In this document: piece by piece, positions 1 to 6,608 of the stretch | Position numbering within the stretch: position 1 is the stretch's first letter | Layout of the letters: every line of letters begins with the position of its first letter | Source of the DNA: Phytomonospora endophytica | GTDB lineage: Bacteria > Actinomycetota > Actinomycetes > Mycobacteriales > Micromonosporaceae | Length of the DNA stretch: 64,000 nucleotides | Reading direction: 5' to 3' | NCBI RefSeq assembly: GCF_014202425.1 | Contig: NZ_JACHGT010000023.1 | Coordinates: forward strand, 1-64,000 | The notes under the pieces: model-generated | The model's database searches: none | The model's input: the letters and a program-made list of their open reading frames with translations, nothing else | What the model was told of the DNA's origin: nothing | Position numbers and translations under genes: made by a program

Positions 1-1
1 C

Positions 2-94
2 GAGGTTGCCGGGGATGCCACGCCTGATGGGATGCAGCGCTTGTTGAACCAGGCGGCGTGGGATGTCGATGGGGTGCGCGATGACCTGCGTGCC
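2..94 (+). mobile_element. IS701-type transposase remnant (internal fragment)
   Basis: The frame starting at base 2 reads about 31 codons that look like part of an IS701-family transposase: a GDATPDGMQRLLNQ-type stretch followed by WDVDGVRDDLRA. After about base 94 the frame stays open to a stop at about 173, but the residues no longer resemble the family. The fragment enters from the left edge, so its upstream extent is unknown. It overlaps the assigned start of the NUDIX gene at 63 in another frame, suggesting that an insertion and later deletion replaced the original 5' end of that gene. The family is assigned by eye from the characteristic motif. Confidence 0.6.
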
Positions 95-611
95 TGGCGA
101 ACGCGAGGTCGACGGTTCCCGTCGGGCGAAGTGGAGTATCGCGCACGCCCGGCTGCCGGATGGGGTCGAGTTTGAGCAATACGTGCTGCGCGCGCCGGCC
201 TCGGCGATGGCCCTCCTGATCGACGCCGAGGAGCGGGTGCTGTTGATGCACAGGCACCGGTGGGTAATCGACCAGTGGGTGTGGGAACTGCCCGGCGGGT
301 ACTGCGATCCGGATGAGGATCCGGTGGCGTGCGCAGCGCGAGAGGTTGAGGACGAGACGGGGTGGCGACCGACCGCGTTGAAGCCGCTGCTGGCTTTCCA
401 GCCGTGGGTAGCGACGGCTGATTCCGCTCAGCACTTGTTCGTCTCCTACGAAGCGACGTTCACCGGAGCGCCCGTAGACGTCAACGAGGCCGAAGAGGTC
501 GCCTGGATCCCGTTGGCGGAAGTTCCGGCGCGGATTGCCTCGGGCGAGATCGTGGGTTCGGCGTCGGTGCTCGGTTTGCAGGCAGTACTACTCGATCGCC
601 AACGTGGCTGA
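63..611 (+). CDS. NUDIX hydrolase, N-terminus fused to IS remnant
   Basis: This 182-residue protein has a NUDIX box at about residues 78-101 (GG-x4-DED-x7-RE-V-E-DE-TGW, matching G-x5-E-x7-RE-U-x-EE-x-GU with one Glu to Asp change). NUDIX enzymes hydrolyse nucleoside diphosphates linked to another group; the substrate cannot be told here. Homology-like sequence begins near residue 12 (the GEREV region). The first dozen residues are read from the IS701-type remnant in another frame, so the start at 63 (or ATG at 69 or 81) is probably not the ancestral one. It converges on the XRE regulator gene 34 bp away. A short hairpin (arms 627-633 and 637-643) lies between the two stops. A second NUDIX gene sits across the regulator. 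Confidence 0.8.
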   Translation: MSMGCAMTCVPGEREVDGSRRAKWSIAHARLPDGVEFEQYVLRAPASAMALLIDAEERVLLMHRHRWVIDQWVWELPGGYCDPDEDPVACAAREVEDETGWRPTALKPLLAFQPWVATADSAQHLFVSYEATFTGAPVDVNEAEEVAWIPLAEVPARIASGEIVGSASVLGLQAVLLDRQRG

Positions 612-645
612 CCATTCGCCGGTATCGGGCGATGCGATCGCCCAA

Positions 646-1863
646 TCATCGAAGGCGTGCCAGCGCCCCAGCCGCGGCGTCGGCGAGTTGCTCGTGTGTC
701 CCTTCCACCAGGCGAGCGATTCGTTGGATCTGTTGGGGCAGGCGATGGACCTCGGCCGAACTGAGCGCTGCTTTGAGCACATGGACGGCATGACTCGCAT
801 CTCCTGCTGCGAGCAACACTTCGCCCGTCGTGATGCGTTCGATGATCCGCCACTGCGGGGCTACCAGGTGCGCGCTGGCCGCCTCGGTGCTGACGAGGTT
901 GATCGCCTCGATGGTGCGGTCGGTTCGCATCAGTCCACGCAGCTGAACCTCGGTCAGCACAGTGGGGTTGAACAACGGGGTTGGGGCCAGGACGTCGCAG
1001 AGCCGGTGGGCGTTGATGAGGGTGTCGACGAAGAGTTGGGCGTGTCCGACTTCGGCTGCGGCTCGGGCGAGTTGGACGAGTGCGGCTGGGCGTTCGTCGT
1101 CGGATGCGATGGCGGCGGCGTGTTGGAGTCGTGTGAGGGCTGCGGTCTCGTTGCCGGCTTTGCGGAGTTCGTTGCCGTGGACGCGGAGTGCGTAGGCGTG
1201 CAGGTTCTGGTCGTCGAGGCGGCTGGTGATGTGGAGGGCGCGGCCGGTCCAGCGGGTGGCGGTGGCGAGGCGTTCTTTGGGGAGGACGTCGCCGAGGAAG
1301 ACTCCGAGTTGGGCGCGGGCTCGGGCGAGGAGATCTAGGACGGCGTGTTCGGCTTGGCCTTCGGCGAGGCGGGCTTCGAGGAGGACGATGAGTGGCCACA
1401 GTTCGTTGATGGCTTCGGCTGGTTTGCCTGCGCCGCGGGCGATGATCGCCAGGCGGAGGGTGGATTCGCCGAACTGAAGCATGGCTTGATAGTCGGCATC
1501 GTGGGGGTCGGTGATGCCGAGGATGTGGCGGGGTAGGCCGAGGTGATCGGCGATGCGGCGGAGATCGGAGACGCTGGTGATGTGGCGGCGTTCGTTTTCC
1601 AGGGCGGAGATGTATGTGACGTCGTAGCCGAGGGCGTCGGCAAGCGCCTTCTGGGTAACGCCGGACAGGGTGCGGTAGGTGCGCAGAATGGCGGCGAGAT
1701 TGCCGGTGGCGATGGCAGCCTTCGCAGCCACTGATGTCCACAGCCACAGCACTGAGCGGGTCGGCGCGGTGGTGGTCGGGAGCGGATGACCGGAGGTTGC
1801 GGTGCAGGCGATGCAACGGGCGTGGCCGGGTTGGACTGTGGCTCCACATTGGTCACACCGCAT
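646..1863 (-). CDS. XRE-family regulator with N-terminal zinc ribbon
   Basis: The 405-residue protein starts with a four-cysteine zinc-ribbon-like segment (Cys 3, 6, 17, 20). An XRE-type helix-turn-helix follows at about residues 55-110 (TQKALADALGYDVTYISALE region). The remaining ~290 residues are Ala/Leu-rich and helical, resembling TPR-type sensor regions of actinomycete XRE proteins. An AAGGGGG ribosome site precedes the ATG. It lies 20 bp downstream of the second NUDIX gene on the same strand and is probably co-transcribed with it. The two palindromes in the spacer upstream of that pair (2386-2406 and 2455-2472) are natural candidates for its operators, which is inference. Ligand and targets are unknown. 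Confidence 0.85.
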   Translation of the reverse strand: MRCDQCGATVQPGHARCIACTATSGHPLPTTTAPTRSVLWLWTSVAAKAAIATGNLAAILRTYRTLSGVTQKALADALGYDVTYISALENERRHITSVSDLRRIADHLGLPRHILGITDPHDADYQAMLQFGESTLRLAIIARGAGKPAEAINELWPLIVLLEARLAEGQAEHAVLDLLARARAQLGVFLGDVLPKERLATATRWTGRALHITSRLDDQNLHAYALRVHGNELRKAGNETAALTRLQHAAAIASDDERPAALVQLARAAAEVGHAQLFVDTLINAHRLCDVLAPTPLFNPTVLTEVQLRGLMRTDRTIEAINLVSTEAASAHLVAPQWRIIERITTGEVLLAAGDASHAVHVLKAALSSAEVHRLPQQIQRIARLVEGTHEQLADAAAGALARLR

Positions 1864-1883
1864 GATGGCCGCCCCCTTGGTGG

Positions 1884-2306
1884 CTAACTCGCGTCGAGCC
1901 GGGTGTACCAGTCGAGGATGGAGCGCTTGTAGCCCTCGGGCATCCGCAAACCTGGGACCTCTGCCCTGGTGAACAGCCCGGCTTCCTTGTGTTCGTGGCT
2001 GACGACGGGTGCCGCATCAGTGTGGACGGTGCAGCCGTAGGTAACGATGAGGACGTCAATGCCGTCGCGGATGTGGTACTGCCAGGAGTCGAGGATGGCC
2101 TCGACGATGACCGGCCAGCCGGATTCTTCTTCGATCTCGCGGGCAACACATGCGGCGGGGTCTTCACCGAGTTCGAGTTTCCCGCCGGGCAGTTCCCACT
2201 CGTCGCGCTCGTTGTGGAGTAGGAGCACCCGCCCGTCCTGGATGCACACGCCCTTGATCGACACGGGGAACGAGTGCGGGCGATACGGCTGCGGGGCTGC
2301 GGACAC
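1884..2306 (-). CDS. NUDIX hydrolase
   Basis: A 140-residue NUDIX protein with the box at about residues 39-62 (GGKLELGED-x6-REIEEESGW), containing the full metal-binding REUxEE core. The frame is open to an ATG at 2348, but the GTG at 2306 is preferred: it has a GGAGG ribosome site nine bases upstream and begins just before the conserved strand of the fold. The gene is small, as expected for a single-domain house-cleaning or nucleotide-sugar type NUDIX enzyme; the substrate is not predictable. It is the first gene of a probable two-gene minus-strand unit with the zinc-ribbon XRE regulator and is divergent from the oxygenase gene at 2557. Confidence 0.85.
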   Translation of the reverse strand: MSAAPQPYRPHSFPVSIKGVCIQDGRVLLLHNERDEWELPGGKLELGEDPAACVAREIEEESGWPVIVEAILDSWQYHIRDGIDVLIVTYGCTVHTDAAPVVSHEHKEAGLFTRAEVPGLRMPEGYKRSILDWYTRLDAS

Positions 2307-2385
2307 GGCGGGAATCCTCCACTTTGTCGGTGGGACGGAACGTAACACGACACAACTGGTGAGAACAGACGCTGTGACGCCGCTG

Positions 2386-2406
2386 GGGTTGACGGTTTGT
2401 CAACCC
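2386..2406. promoter_or_regulatory. Operator-like palindrome 1
   Basis: Perfect inverted repeat GGGTTGAC-n5-GTCAACCC in the divergent spacer between the NUDIX/XRE unit and the oxygenase gene. The same half-site recurs at 2455. The arrangement suits a dimeric regulator; the neighbouring XRE protein is the obvious candidate, by context only. Confidence 0.55.
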
Positions 2407-2454
2407 TGGCACCGTTTACGCCTGCAGATCGGGTTCCGGAGCCGCTTTGGGGCG

Positions 2455-2472
2455 GGGTTGACGTGTTGTCAA
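2455..2472. promoter_or_regulatory. Operator-like palindrome 2
   Basis: Second copy of the motif: GGGTTGAC-n5-GTCAA. The left half-site is identical to the first palindrome and the right half is shortened. The centres of the two copies are 69 bp apart, and this one lies about 85 bp upstream of the oxygenase start. It may also contain a -35-like TTGACG. Confidence 0.5.
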
Positions 2473-2556
2473 TGCGTTTGCCCTTGTCAGCGCCGTTCTC
2501 TGGAACGCAGGGTGTTGCTACGACGACCCGATCGGTCCGACAAGGCGGTGTCCAAC

Positions 2557-3330
2557 ATGGATCACTTCTTCACCCGGTACGCCGTGGACGTGCAGTCTCC
2601 CGACTGCCGGACACGGCTGGCCTCGGCACTCACCAACCACGGCATCGCCACCTTCACCGGGCTCGCGAAACGCGCGCAGGCGCTGCGAGTCGCCGACGAG
2701 GTGCTGACGCTGGTGTCGCATCGTGACGCCGAAGCCGATGGGGTGACGGTGATCCGGGACCTTGGTGGGATCGCCGCTCGGCCCGGCTGTGCTGGGTTCG
2801 GGCATCAGGAGCTGCACCCGCATACCGAAGGCACCACACTCGCCCGTCCCCCGGCGGCGATGATGCTGGTGTGCGCCCGCCCCGCAGTCAGCGGGGGCGA
2901 GTCGCTGCTCGTCGATGCCGCCGCCGTCCACAGTGCACTCTTTTCCGTGGACGCTGACCTTGCGGCGGCACTCGGCGAGCCGCGTTCGGCGCTGTTCGGT
3001 GGGGGCGCCGGGCATCTCGGCACGGTGTTCAGCCCTGGCAAGGCCGGTCGGGTCGTCGTCCGCTTCCGCAGTGATCACCTGGTGAAGTTTCATCCCCGGA
3101 TCGCCTGCAAGCTCCATGTTCTTCGAGAGGTCATCGAGCAGCACACGGTCCGCCTGCGGCTGCGGCACGGGGACGGGTTCTTGATCTCCAACACGCGTTG
3201 GCTGCACGCCCGGAACGCGTTCACCGGCCCGCGAGTCATGTACCGGGTACTCGGAGACCCGCTGCCGGAGCTTGACATCCCCAGCGGGTTCACGCCCACG
3301 AGGTCGGTCGAGTACACGACCGCGAGCTGA
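2557..3330 (+). CDS. Fe(II)/2-oxoglutarate oxygenase, clavaminate-synthase-like (HxE type)
   Basis: The 257-residue protein belongs to the TauD/clavaminate-synthase-like Fe(II)/2-oxoglutarate oxygenases, which hydroxylate small molecules, often free amino acids. Iron ligands appear as H89-T-E91 and H217, with R230 after the distal histidine as the probable 2-oxoglutarate anchor (pattern N-x-R-x-x-H-A-R-x-x-F then YR). The H-x-E triad instead of H-x-D is known from clavaminate synthase, AsnO and VioC. At 257 residues it is shorter than those relatives. The ATG at 2557 is chosen because an AAGG site lies upstream and the reading before it is not protein-like, although the frame is open to 2047. 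It heads a plus-strand series of small genes. The substrate is unknown. Confidence 0.75.
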   Translation: MDHFFTRYAVDVQSPDCRTRLASALTNHGIATFTGLAKRAQALRVADEVLTLVSHRDAEADGVTVIRDLGGIAARPGCAGFGHQELHPHTEGTTLARPPAAMMLVCARPAVSGGESLLVDAAAVHSALFSVDADLAAALGEPRSALFGGGAGHLGTVFSPGKAGRVVVRFRSDHLVKFHPRIACKLHVLREVIEQHTVRLRLRHGDGFLISNTRWLHARNAFTGPRVMYRVLGDPLPELDIPSGFTPTRSVEYTTAS

Positions 3331-3428
3331 ACCCCGCTCTCTGAACGGAGGCGCGGTGGCGTGCTGCCACCGTGGCCGCGTCGCCGCGCCTCAACCAACG
3401 ACACCCACGATCCCTGGAGAGGCCAACG

Positions 3429-3686
3429 ATGATCACCTACGGCTCGTTCCCGTTGCGGCACCGCACCATCAGCGTCCAGGGCGCCGCTGGCGTATCCACC
3501 GTGCAGCTGGTCCGCACCGAGCCGTGGGGCCCGTACGAGCTCGGCGTGGTCAAGCACATGGACACCAACCCCGCCCTGCACCTGCGCCCCTTGATCGCCT
3601 TCACCGAAGAGGAAGAGCGCGACTGCCTCGCAGGCGCTGTCGAGGTGTACCGCTCATGGATCTCAGCTGCATCAAGCCGCTGCTAG
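3429..3686 (+). CDS. Small protein of unknown function
   Basis: An 85-residue protein; I do not recognise the family. The ATG at 3429 has a GGAGAGG site seven bases upstream, which supports it over longer readings of the frame from 3372. The sequence is mixed alpha/beta in character, begins MITYGSFPLRH, and has an acidic TEEEERD stretch near residue 60. There is no signal peptide or membrane segment. It lies about 100 bp after the oxygenase gene on the same strand and could be its partner or accessory protein, which is inference from position only. Confidence 0.6.
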   Translation: MITYGSFPLRHRTISVQGAAGVSTVQLVRTEPWGPYELGVVKHMDTNPALHLRPLIAFTEEEERDCLAGAVEVYRSWISAASSRC

Positions 3687-3699
3687 GAAGGAGTACGTG

Positions 3700-3966
3700 A
3701 TGAGTCTCGCCGAGTCTTTACAGCAGGTGGCAGCTTTCGCGCAGAACGGCTTGCCGTTCGACGGCGTGTCGCTGTTGCGGGAGAAGCTGACTCAATCTCA
3801 AGGCTTCGTGCAGGCCCACGCCGCGGGCGGGATGCAGGTCCAGGGTCTGAATGCGGCGCATCAGGCGTTGGTCCAGGCGCAGGAACACCTCAACACTTGC
3901 GAGCAGATGATGCAGGCCGCGAAGGAGGCTATGGAGGGAGCCGTGCGCATGGTGGGCGGCGGATGA
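3700..3966 (+). CDS. Small helical protein of unknown function
   Basis: An 88-residue, Gln/Ala-rich, probably all-helical protein with heptad-like spacing (LQQVAAF, ALVQAQEHL, MMQAAKEAM), reminiscent of small coiled-coil proteins common in actinomycete accessory regions. GTG at 3697 immediately precedes ATG at 3700; the ATG gives the better distance to the GGAAGGAG ribosome site. It starts 13 bp after the 85-residue gene, so the two are probably co-transcribed. A protein of similar character is encoded at 12286. No enzymatic motif is visible. Confidence 0.65.
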   Translation: MSLAESLQQVAAFAQNGLPFDGVSLLREKLTQSQGFVQAHAAGGMQVQGLNAAHQALVQAQEHLNTCEQMMQAAKEAMEGAVRMVGGG

Positions 3967-4008
3967 AGCGGTCCGGACTCGACCACAGCTCGAAAGGCCG
4001 GGCAAGGA

Positions 4009-4449
4009 ATGAAGGCGACGCACCGTGAGTACGTCAGGGCGATAGCCGTGGGCGACTCGGACAAGATCCGAGAGCTGGACGACCTGATTCCTGAAAGCGA
4101 GTGGGAAGAGTTCCACACGTACGTAGCAGCGTTCTTCTCCCTCATGCTTGAGCAGCGATTCGCGAACGACTCCTCCCGTGACGCCATCTCGGCCTTCGTC
4201 AACGAGATGCGCTCCGACTACCGCAACATGGAACCTCCGATGAAACCTCTCATGGTCGAGGCCGTGATCCGGGCTTCGGCCGGGGAGGAGCACTTGTTTA
4301 GTGAGGTCCCCCCACGGGACACCGTGGACGCTCACTTTCTCGTGATCGGGAAGATCGCCCGGCAGTCCGATGACGTCCAGACCCGCCTGGACCACTACCT
4401 GTCCGAGGCTGAAGGGCTGGCGGCCCAGTGGGCCGTTGAGGACACATAG
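4009..4449 (+). CDS. Hypothetical protein
   Basis: A 146-residue soluble, acidic, mainly helical protein that I do not recognise. It follows the helical small gene after 42 bp on the same strand and may be the last member of that run. There is no signal peptide or transmembrane segment. The ATG at 4009 has an AAGG-type sequence only at awkward spacing, so the start is moderately certain. Directly downstream begins a decayed transposase on the other strand, which marks the end of this gene group. Confidence 0.6.
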   Translation: MKATHREYVRAIAVGDSDKIRELDDLIPESEWEEFHTYVAAFFSLMLEQRFANDSSRDAISAFVNEMRSDYRNMEPPMKPLMVEAVIRASAGEEHLFSEVPPRDTVDAHFLVIGKIARQSDDVQTRLDHYLSEAEGLAAQWAVEDT

Positions 4450-4459
4450 ACACTGACGC

Positions 4460-4845
4460 GTACGGCGAAGCTCCGGTATGTCGCGGGACCAGGTCGCAAA
4501 CTCCAGTGCCCCGAGGACGAGGTCGGTGAGGTCTTCCAGCCGACGAGCCGGTTGGAGAACGCGTCCCGCGCGGTTGCGAGCTAGAGGACGCCTTCACCGG
4601 TGTTGACGCGGGTGGCATCAGCGACCCACAACCGGTTCGGGGCCGGATCGTGACACGGGTTCTGGCGCGTTGACCCGCCCTTTCCAGCCTCTGCGCAGGA
4701 ACGCTCCTTGCATGTCGGGTTCGCGCATCAGGCGCTCGACACGCTTGCGAGACAGGTGGATCTCGCGTCGTTCGAGGATCTGATGGACGCGTGGGCTGCC
4801 ATACGTGTTGCTGGAGTTGTCGCAGATCTCATGGAGAGTTCTCGA
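4460..4845 (-). pseudogene. Decayed IS3-type transposase (OrfB) remnant
   Basis: On the minus strand, reading from about 4840, one frame gives YGSPRVHQILERREIHL then RKRVERLMREPDMQG, the usual HTH-like part of an IS3-family OrfB. After a frameshift near 4640 another frame gives NRLWVADATRVNTGEGVL, the start of the DDE integrase core with its first Asp, followed by an in-frame stop and a DAFSNRLVGW remnant. The N- and C-terminal parts are missing and no terminal inverted repeats were recognised. It is a non-functional relic showing past insertion between the oxygenase group and the cysteine-rich peptide gene. Confidence 0.7.
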
Positions 4846-4893
4846 ACCGACTGCTGCGGCCCAACGTGACGGGCACGTAGAAGACGGCACGAG

Positions 4894-4924
4894 AAAAGCG
4901 CCGGCCCAGAATCGGGCCAGCGCT
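4894..4924 (-). terminator. Rho-independent terminator after cysteine-rich peptide gene
   Basis: Arms AGCGCCGGCCC (4897-4907) and GGGCCAGCGCT (4914-4924) pair with one G-U/mismatch position over a six-base loop. On the minus strand the stem is followed by a TTTT run. It begins 25 bp after the stop of the cysteine-rich peptide gene and supports that this small gene is a real transcription unit. Confidence 0.75.
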
Positions 4925-4948
4925 TCGCCACGGCATAGGCGTACCCGG

Positions 4949-5149
4949 TTACACCGGGCAGCTTCCGATCCTGACCCACGACCCACACCGGGTAGTGCAG
5001 TCGTATTGGACCTGACATGTCATGCGGTACTGGGACGTCCCGATGCATTTGTACCTGTACAAGGTCTCGGCGGGACAGCGTGCCTCCGCCTGAGCCTTCG
5101 GCATGAAACGGAATAGCAGTGCGTCGCCTGCCCTACTGAGAGTCTTCAT
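4949..5149 (-). CDS. Small six-cysteine peptide (possible secreted or modified peptide)
   Basis: This 66-residue product has two parts. Residues 1-24 form a Lys/Ala-rich, weakly amphipathic N-terminal segment with an AEA end. Residues 25-66 are compact and cysteine-rich, with Cys at 25, 35, 45, 51, 55 and 64, enough for three disulfides or other thiol chemistry. Aromatic residues are frequent. The ATG at 5149 has an AGAAGG site nine bases upstream, and a clear terminator follows the stop. The layout is like small Cys-rich peptides of actinomycetes with a leader-like first half, but no modifying enzyme, protease or transporter gene is adjacent. Longer readings upstream lack a ribosome site. 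Function unknown. Confidence 0.7.
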   Translation of the reverse strand: MKTLSRAGDALLFRFMPKAQAEARCPAETLYRYKCIGTSQYRMTCQVQYDCTTRCGSWVRIGSCPV

Positions 5150-5458
5150 AGTGCGGCACCTTCTTCCCAAGACGGACCTAGCCGCCGGTTGGCGGCTGAT
5201 GAGTGTTGCGGGGGTGTTCGCCAGCAGGTGAAGCCTGCGATTTCTTAGCGCGTGAGACATCTCCCGAAGGATCAGTCTTCCCAAACGGGGAGGGATGCAC
5301 GAGGCGCGATACCGGCGGGACAGAGGCAGGATGATCTCGAAGAGTCACCACAGGAATCCAGGGACCGTCCACCCGGACGCGGCCTCCGTACCTCAGGACG
5401 AGCTGCCAGGGCTGCACCCTGTGGACCTGCATAGGATTCGGTACGACCAGGCTGGCGG
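5150..5458. other. Intergenic region between divergent genes
   Basis: This spacer holds the upstream region of the cysteine-rich peptide gene (minus) and of the DUF6892-like gene (plus). An 84-codon frame on the minus strand (5178-5432) has no ribosome site and no recognisable protein character. No clear promoter hexamers or repeats were found. Confidence 0.4.
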
Positions 5459-6352
5459 ATGAGGGCGGGTGGCGACGAGGTGCCGAGGATTCTGGACGTG
5501 GACATCCGGCTCGACGGGATCGAGATCGACGGACGGCTCCACGACTTCCCGATCCCGCTCGCCGATCTGGAGGCGCTGCTCGACGAGGAGCCCGACAAGA
5601 TCGACGGAGCCGGTGGACGACGCGGGGGTTTCTGGTCCTGGCGTGAGACGGGCCTGACGGCGAAGCACACCGACGGGATCCACGTGCTCAACCTGCGGTT
5701 GAGGGTCGACGGTCCCGCCCACCGGGTGCGAATCGAGGGCCGCCCGTTCGACGAGGAGTTCGGCCCGACCGGCCCGACCTACCCGAGCCGCGATCTCGGT
5801 GCCGGGTACGTGGGGGTCCGGCGCACCGACCCGGGACCCGACCAGCACGTCGCGGACGTCATCGTGGAGCAGAAGGTCCGGCGCCCGAAGAAGAAGACCG
5901 CCCCGGCGAAGAAGAAGCCGACACCGGTACCCGACGCGGTCGAGTTCACCGACCTCAACTTCAAGCTCCTCGTCGTGCAGGACCTCATGTACGACAAGGG
6001 TCTGCTCGGCCCCTCCTTCGACCTTCGCGGGTTCGTCGACGGGTTCACCGGCCGCGACATCGACATCGACGCCGAGGGGCACGCCCCGATCCCGGAGGCC
6101 CTCGCGTACTTCGCCGAGCTTCCCGTGCCCCGCGCCTTGCTGAGCGAAGTCGTCGAACTCGAACAGGACGGCGGCAACGACGTCTACATGCAGATCGCCC
6201 CACTGTGGAACGGCGAGGACGACAGCTTCGACGTCACCGACTTCAGCGACGTCGAACTGCTCCCCAACCTCAGGTCGATGACACTGACCGGCGTCGGCGA
6301 GGAGACCCTGGAGTCCCTGCGGAAGAGGGGCATCGAGGCGAACCTGCTCTGA
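5459..6352 (+). CDS. DUF6892-like protein
   Basis: A 297-residue soluble acidic protein with two apparent domains joined by a Lys/Pro/Ala-rich linker at about residues 139-158 (RRPKKKTAPAKKKPTP). The N-terminal part (about 10-110) is beta-rich; the C-terminal part (about 160-295, with FTDLNFKLLVVQDLMYD) resembles DUF6892, a domain of unknown function found in proteins often tied to contact-dependent or immunity-like loci. The family name is from memory and should be treated as tentative. The start could be ATG 5459 or GTG 5480, the latter close to the first conserved strand. It stands alone, divergent from the cysteine-rich peptide gene and convergent with the secreted SH3 protein. Confidence 0.6.
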   Translation: MRAGGDEVPRILDVDIRLDGIEIDGRLHDFPIPLADLEALLDEEPDKIDGAGGRRGGFWSWRETGLTAKHTDGIHVLNLRLRVDGPAHRVRIEGRPFDEEFGPTGPTYPSRDLGAGYVGVRRTDPGPDQHVADVIVEQKVRRPKKKTAPAKKKPTPVPDAVEFTDLNFKLLVVQDLMYDKGLLGPSFDLRGFVDGFTGRDIDIDAEGHAPIPEALAYFAELPVPRALLSEVVELEQDGGNDVYMQIAPLWNGEDDSFDVTDFSDVELLPNLRSMTLTGVGEETLESLRKRGIEANLL

Positions 6353-6504
6353 ACCGGCGGCTTCGACCTGGCGGGGACACCCGCCGCGTTCAATGCGCCC
6401 TCTCACAGCGGGGTGCCATGGTGTTCGTGATCGCGGCCTGGAGTACAGACCACCCACACTGCATGGCCATCGGAGACGCGGACGCTCACGCCAACACTGA
6501 GCCA

Positions 6505-6536
6505 AGCCGCCGCCGTCCAGCTGGACGGCGGCGGCT
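6505..6536. terminator. Bidirectional hairpin between convergent genes
   Basis: A 32-bp perfect palindrome with 16-base arms (AGCCGCCGCCGTCCAG and its complement) and no spacer. It lies between the plus gene ending at 6352 and the minus gene ending at 6609. There is no T-run, as is usual for actinomycete terminators. A palindrome this exact can also form a cruciform. Confidence 0.6.
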
Positions 6537-6608
6537 CCTCATATGGGGAAGGCGCGATGCCGGCGACAGAAACGCCTACCCGGACATCGCACACCAGCCT
6601 CCGCGTCC

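Noticed and set aside
5178-5432. 84-residue minus-strand gene before the cysteine-rich peptide
   Set aside because: No ribosome site before its ATG, Pro-rich random-looking sequence and no family.
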